From Polytrichum commune (Eukaryota > Streptophyta > Polytrichopsida > Polytrichales > Polytrichaceae), in NCBI GenBank assembly GCA_950295325.1, contig OX485809.1, positions 21,826,001 through 21,890,000 of the forward strand: 64,000 nucleotides of DNA, given 5' to 3'. Shown here piece by piece: positions 58,854 through 64,000 of the stretch. The notes beneath the pieces were generated by a model. The model searched no databases. It saw only the letters and a program-made list of their open reading frames with translations, and was not told where the DNA came from. The translations under genes were made by a program, and so were the position numbers. Positions within the stretch are counted from its first letter, which is position 1; the number at the start of each line of letters is the position of its first letter.

Positions 58854-61800
58854 TATGTCAGTTGATGTTCCAAGGAATTCCACCATGCCTCTTGCAATCA
58901 ACCTCTAAACACATTTGTAAATAATATTTGCCATATCACCAAAGATGTTTTGTCAGTGTTCCAATTACACTTAGGTGGCAATATTCACCTTAATCTCTTG
59001 TTAGAGTGAGCATTTCCGGTATTGATTTATTTTAGTGGGTTTCATTAGGGTATAGATTTAGTTAAGTTCACATGGGTTATTATGCATGAAGGATGCATAA
59101 GTCATGTACATTCATTTTTAAGGAAATGTTGAAATTGTTTCATCAATTTTCCCCATAAATAGACAATTGTCTATTTTCCATGATTTTTGGAAGTTATGTT
59201 CCTATAAAACTATATGTTTGGGTTTTTCAAGGGTGTACCTCATACAGTCAACTAGATATATGCATCCATGCTTGTGCAATTCAAGTTTCAATCAAGGGTT
59301 GTTGGTTTGTTAGAACTCAATGTTGTTCTTACAAATCCCATCACATGTTCAACCGCAAAGAAGGTCCCACATACACTATGATATTGAACTTAGCTAAGAA
59401 TTATGATTCACAATGGATCAAGTGCCCAACTTATTATTAAGGTGCGTGTCCCCATGCTAGTATGATGAAAATATGTTTCATTAATGAAGAAACACAAAAG
59501 CCCTCCCTCACAAAGAACAAGTTTAAGCAAAACAAGGATCTTATGTCCACGTCGATGCCCTCACTCTCTTGGAAGGTATTGCTCATTGAATGGAAGTGAA
59601 TTGAGTTTATAAGCAATCAAAACGAATTTTTTAATCTAGATAATCAAAATGAATGCACAAAACCAAAAAGAAGTCAATCCCCAATCAATCTGGCACTTGG
59701 TTAGTGTCGAAGAGAGGGGAGGGGAGATAGGGAAACGGTTAACTTTCATTGACAATGAGGGAAGTCACCCTTACAAAGCACTTCACCAACATACCAAATG
59801 CTAGCAAACCCAATCTCAAGAATTACATGATTAGCTGCACTTCTAAACTCAACATACTTAACAATGTAGAAGTGAATGTTCGAAAATGAGTTTATGTTCT
59901 ATTCAACATTAAACTATGAGAAGCCATGCATGTCATCACTTGGGCTGAAACTTATGTGCTAACATGTTGTTAGGTAATTAGTATCAAAACTTAAAACATG
60001 GTTAGTCCTTGAATGGGAGAAACGACAAGTGGTCTCTTTGACGTTAAAGAATTAAAGGACACTTTGTGTCCTTTCAAACCTTCAAGAGTGGGAGGTTGAT
60101 TGATGAGACAATCACCCCCTTGGTTGGCTTAAAAGTAGTGCCCTTACGGAACGGTTTGGTTTGCGCAAGATATGCTAGAGGAGTTTAGGTTCATGTTGGG
60201 TCCTCTTGTTCCTCCAAGTGCCAAGTACATTAAGATTCGTAGGAAGCCGGGACTTTCTAGTTGCCTTCCCAAGTACTATGATAAGCATTTCAAGGTAGGC
60301 CTGCTTGCCCTTTCATGCTTACTTCTAGTGAAGGTTAGACTTAATAATATAATGCCAAATTAATTTGGGTCCAAAAGACATCTATGATATAATATCAAGG
60401 ATTGCAATCATTGGTATAATTTTGAAAATGCATACTTGAATCAATGTTGTGTCCATATTTTGTGAATGATTCATCTAATAAACTATAGCCGATAACATTA
60501 GTAGGCATGGTGGAGAATGGATCGAGGCTTGGTGACATTGGTAATGTGTTTAAATATGCAATATCATATCAATGGTGTTGATAATTTGTAAATAATTCAT
60601 TCACCATCATTCGCGTAATGATTCATAGCCATTATAGCAAACATGGTGGGCAATAAAGTCCACCATCATCAAGTGGAGATAAGTTTCAACTATGCTCAAC
60701 ATACGAGCATGCTTTTGAAATTTTGTGTCTTACTGTTTCTGAACACCTTTCAAAGGTTTGGGACGTAAAACAAATCATCTTCACTGGAAAATATTGAAGA
60801 GTTGTGTGGAAAGCTCATAGTCCACATTTGGGGATATTTTTGTTAGTTTCTAACACAACATTATTCAACACTATCTTTGTGCTTCCTTCCTAAACTTGGA
60901 ACGGGATATGCTTGGGTCATATTTCAAAAATGATCATCTTGTCAAAATCCGTTGGCAAGGGTTAATTATTAGCCAACCTGTGTTTGATATGTGACATGCA
61001 TAAAGTAAACTTGGCATGACACACGTACTAATATTGACTTTGGGAGTACATCTCGATAGTTTAGATTACGGAAGGTACATATGTTGGTAGATGCATGCTT
61101 TGGCTGCTAAGAATGTAGCTCAAACCTCCGTTGGATGTGAAGATCCTAAAAACTAATATGACAACAATACCCCATTTATACTAGAAACATAATAATACGT
61201 TGGAGGACAGAATAACCCCCAATACTCAGTTTGCGGGATGAGCAATGTTGAGAGGCTCGCATGCCACTAATGGAGATTTATTTATTTTTGCTTCTTCCTA
61301 TCTTACATGGCATGTTCAATATTCTTTTGCAATAAAAATCTCTTGCTTTGTGCCCCGCAAAGAAGAAAAACAAGAAAATGGTAGAACCGTGAGGCTCTGT
61401 CCTTTGCTATGAAAGACTACAATTGTAGTTGATTACTTTGCTCATGCCAATTTATGGCTATTAACTATACCAAACCTTTCTTGGATTTTGTGCACCTTCT
61501 TCTCAAATACGGGTCAAGGATTGAAGCTACTCATTTATCACCCGAAAATTTTAAAATAAATAATCAAGAACTGTCGAAATAACTATGGTTAACTAGATTT
61601 CTTTCAATGCATTTTAGGGAGCACTTATATACATATAAACTATAGTTAGCATCCACATTAAATAAAGTGAACCAAAAATAACAAGAACAAGTAACGTTCA
61701 AGTGTGAACACAAAGTGGTTAGGAAATTTGCTCTTGAAACGAAGAAGTTGATGCATAGTCTCTGTCCTACAGACAGAGCCAATAAAAGAAAATAATCGAC

Positions 61801-61980
61801 ACGGTCACGGAATGTTATGGTTGAGTTTTCTTACTTCAGGGATTTAGAATGGGCCCGATGCCCAATGCATAGCTCACTCTCACTTTTCATTCTTGACCAA
61901 GATCTTGACATCTTCAGTGCAATGGATTTTCAACTCATGGTGGGGAGAGTCAAAAAGAAAACCACCTTCTGTCAGGCAAC
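58854..61980. other. No gene recognised
   Basis: Long AT-rich stretch. Frames at 59180-59440 (86 codons), 60172-60363 and 61564-61782 match no family I recognise and lack repeat support. Confidence 0.5.
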
Positions 61981-61984
61981 AAAC

Positions 61985-62690
61985 GCAGCAATGGACAGGG
62001 AGAACGAACCGTTAGTTACAGATGAACCAGTCGAGTTTGAGAAATAACCAGTTGAAGTTCAAGATTTCAGGGAAATAACCGATCATTTTAGAGGAATCTG
62101 TGGAATATACCTCAAATCATTCTAGAAAAACTGAAAGATCACAACATGTAACTGGTTGGACTTGGTAACACTAAGGATCTTGACCGTTTATGACCCAAAA
62201 TCCCCCCAAACACTCCAACGCAGAATGTTGGATATATACTCTCCTCTCTTTCGTCCTGTGTCATACAAGAGGCTAGAGGTTATATTTTTACCAACTATTT
62301 CATGTCCTTTCTTCTTCTTTTTCTTTTTTTTTGATTTGAGACAGAAGGCCAACCTGGCCAACGCCAAATCATTGAGAAGAAAAAAAGGAAAACGCACCCA
62401 CAACAAGGGGAGGCGGGGCCCCTCAGACGCGATCTATTTCATGTCCTCAATCAGTGTCCCGAAAGACTTTTGGGCATAGTTAGTCAAAATCCTAGTGTTT
62501 CCAAGTCCAACCGGTTACATTGTTTGTGATCTTTCAGTTTTTTCTATAACGATTCGATATATATGCCACAGATTCCTCTAAAACGATCGGTCATTTCCCT
62601 GAACTCTTGAACTTCAACCGGTTATTTCTCAAACTCAACCGGGTTCATCTCGAACTAGTGGTTGGTTTTCCCCATTCATTGTCCTCAATG
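61985..62690. mobile_element. Foldback element with inverted arms of about 220 bp
   Basis: The left arm (about 61985-62210) and right arm (about 62470-62690) are inverses at roughly 80-85% by eye: GAGTTTGAGAAATAACC, TTTTAGAGGAATCTGTGG and CTGAAAGATCACAA occur in both in mirrored order. A loop of about 260 bp holds a T-rich run. There is no coding capacity. Confidence 0.88.
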
Positions 62691-63855
62691 CTCATGAACT
62701 CTTTGTACTTTATGTCTAATAAGTTACTTGACGTTTGATGCACTTTCTGATCACAGACACATACATAGAGTTCTGTGTATTAAGACAATTAGTGCCAATT
62801 AATGTCACAGCAGTGGGAAATGCAACACCTAGATCAAAGATCGCAGTTTGCTTATGAAAAGGTGTCATGTATGCAAGGTATGCAATTGGTATTCAACAAC
62901 ATATGCTTTTAAGAGGGATTGGATTACATGTTCAAAATATGGTAACAATCATTTTAAGTCCATCAGTCAACATGATTGAGGAGGGACTTATATGATCAGT
63001 AGTAGATAAGCACAAAAATCTACACTTTGATAATGAATAAGGCATTCGTATAAAGTCTAACAATTATGCATAAAGTAGCTACGATCTCGAAGTTGAATTC
63101 GCTAACCCTCGTGCACTAATTGTGTGTTTCTTATCCTAGCTAAAGTGAGCTAGTTGGAAAAACTTACCATTTAAGACTCACCTACCTTATATGAAAATGT
63201 GGTCTAATTGAATGTATCCACTCACCTAATCATGAGGACACTTCACACACAAGCCAAAGGTTGTGACTATTAATTGTGAAGGCCTTGGACTCTCATCCAA
63301 AGGCCGTACCATGTAAAGTAGGACATGGTCTAGCATGTAGGAATTCATGTAGACTTTTCATTCATAATAATTTCTTTTGAGCCCTTAGGCCTTTGTCTTC
63401 TAAGGTTGAGGCATCTATAATTGATAAATTAAGAGAGTTTGCATATGTTTAGGAGGAGTAATAACGGGAATTCGTTTTCATGCAAAGAGAAAAGAATTCT
63501 AAGAAGTATGCGAAACAAAAATAATTATATGGAAATTGCTACAAATTTTGAAGCAGTAAAGTTAGGGTAACATATAGTCGATTTATAGGTTGACCCACAA
63601 CCGCTCATCTAAGTGCTAATGCTTGGCTACGATAATTGTCAAAACTCTTATAAGGGGAATCAATCACAAGCCGCCACCACATAAACTTTAACTCCATTCA
63701 CCTAAAGAAGATAATTCCCATCCATGTTGATATTACATGACCATAGTGAGCAGTTAAATGAACTTGGTCAATTATGCATGCCTCGACCTTGATGTGAAGT
63801 GAACTTGGATGGTCTTTGCCTTTTTCAAACAATGAGATATCTTAGAATGCAATAG
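62691..63855. other. Dispersed-repeat remnants, no gene
   Basis: 63120-63420 contains relatives of the 29150-29760 sequences (ACTTCACACACAAG, CCATTTAAGACTCACCTACC). Nothing coding was recognised. Confidence 0.55.
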
Positions 63856-64000
63856 AGTAGAGGCGCCCATAACCAATCTCTCATGAGATTCTGCACCAAA
63901 TCTGGAAAAATGTAAGGCGGTGCAAATTTTTCCCGTGTAGGCAGATAGAAATAAAGAGGACTGCAATTTTTTTAGGTAATTTTATTCCTTGAATTGAAAT
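63856..64000. mobile_element. Start of a second AGTAGAGGCGCC MITE, cut by the window end
   Basis: AGTAGAGGCGCCCATAACC and the next 125 bp match 35188-35335 in the same orientation. Confidence 0.75.

Noticed and set aside
61817-62047. 76-codon frame as a small gene
   Set aside because: It overlaps the foldback arm and has no family match.
1-64000. tRNA, rRNA or intact host protein genes
   Set aside because: None could be supported by motif or length on either strand.

Overview
The window looks like intergenic DNA from a plant with a large, transposon-rich nuclear genome. No intact host gene, tRNA or rRNA was recognised. Almost everything identifiable is a transposable element, a relic of one, or a tandem or inverted repeat, in an AT-rich background with many homopolymer runs. 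One 284-bp Stowaway-type MITE has the CTCCCT..CGTCCC terminus typical of flowering plants. That favours an angiosperm but does not prove it.

The centrepiece is an LTR retrotransposon of the Ty3/gypsy superfamily at about 3.88-13.59 kb. From LTR to LTR it encodes Gag with two zinc knuckles, an aspartic protease, a C5-cytosine DNA methyltransferase catalytic domain of DNMT3-like layout, reverse transcriptase, RNase H, integrase and a C-terminal PHD finger. The methyltransferase lies between protease and reverse transcriptase. The element therefore carries both a DNA-methylation writer and a chromatin-reader-like finger. Its gag frame is intact, but pol carries eight in-frame stops, a frame change after gag, and a lesion that removes the YxDD box of reverse transcriptase. 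The two LTRs are nevertheless almost identical. Either the copy moved recently in trans, or the LTRs were homogenised later.

Region by region. 1-3.9 kb: nothing recognised. 3.9-13.6 kb: the Ty3 element, with a rearranged 3' end. 13.7-15.8 kb: a broken transposase-like gene. 16.9-17.5 kb: four tandem copies of a 165-bp unit. 17.9-20.1 kb: an LTR-like block holding a 35-bp minisatellite and two MITEs. 21.0-26.4 kb: a nested composite made of a terminal-inverted-repeat element with an 8-bp target duplication, split by a 2.17-kb solo LTR and a Ty1/copia pol fragment. An almost uninterrupted copy at 50.2-51.0 kb proves the nesting. 26.4-27.4 kb: a LINE relic. 28.9-37.9 kb: MITEs, long inverted repeats and a 4 x 391-bp tandem array. 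38-41.3 kb and 51.9-53.3 kb: pogo/Tigger-like transposase relics. 44.2-45.9 kb: a second LTR-like block with its own minisatellite. 48.0-48.8 kb: a 397-bp tandem duplication. 58.3-58.9 kb: a Tourist-like MITE. 62.0-62.7 kb: a foldback element with arms of about 220 bp. 63.86 kb to the end: the start of another MITE copy.

No operon-like or pathway logic links these pieces. The only co-encoded set is the Ty3 polyprotein.
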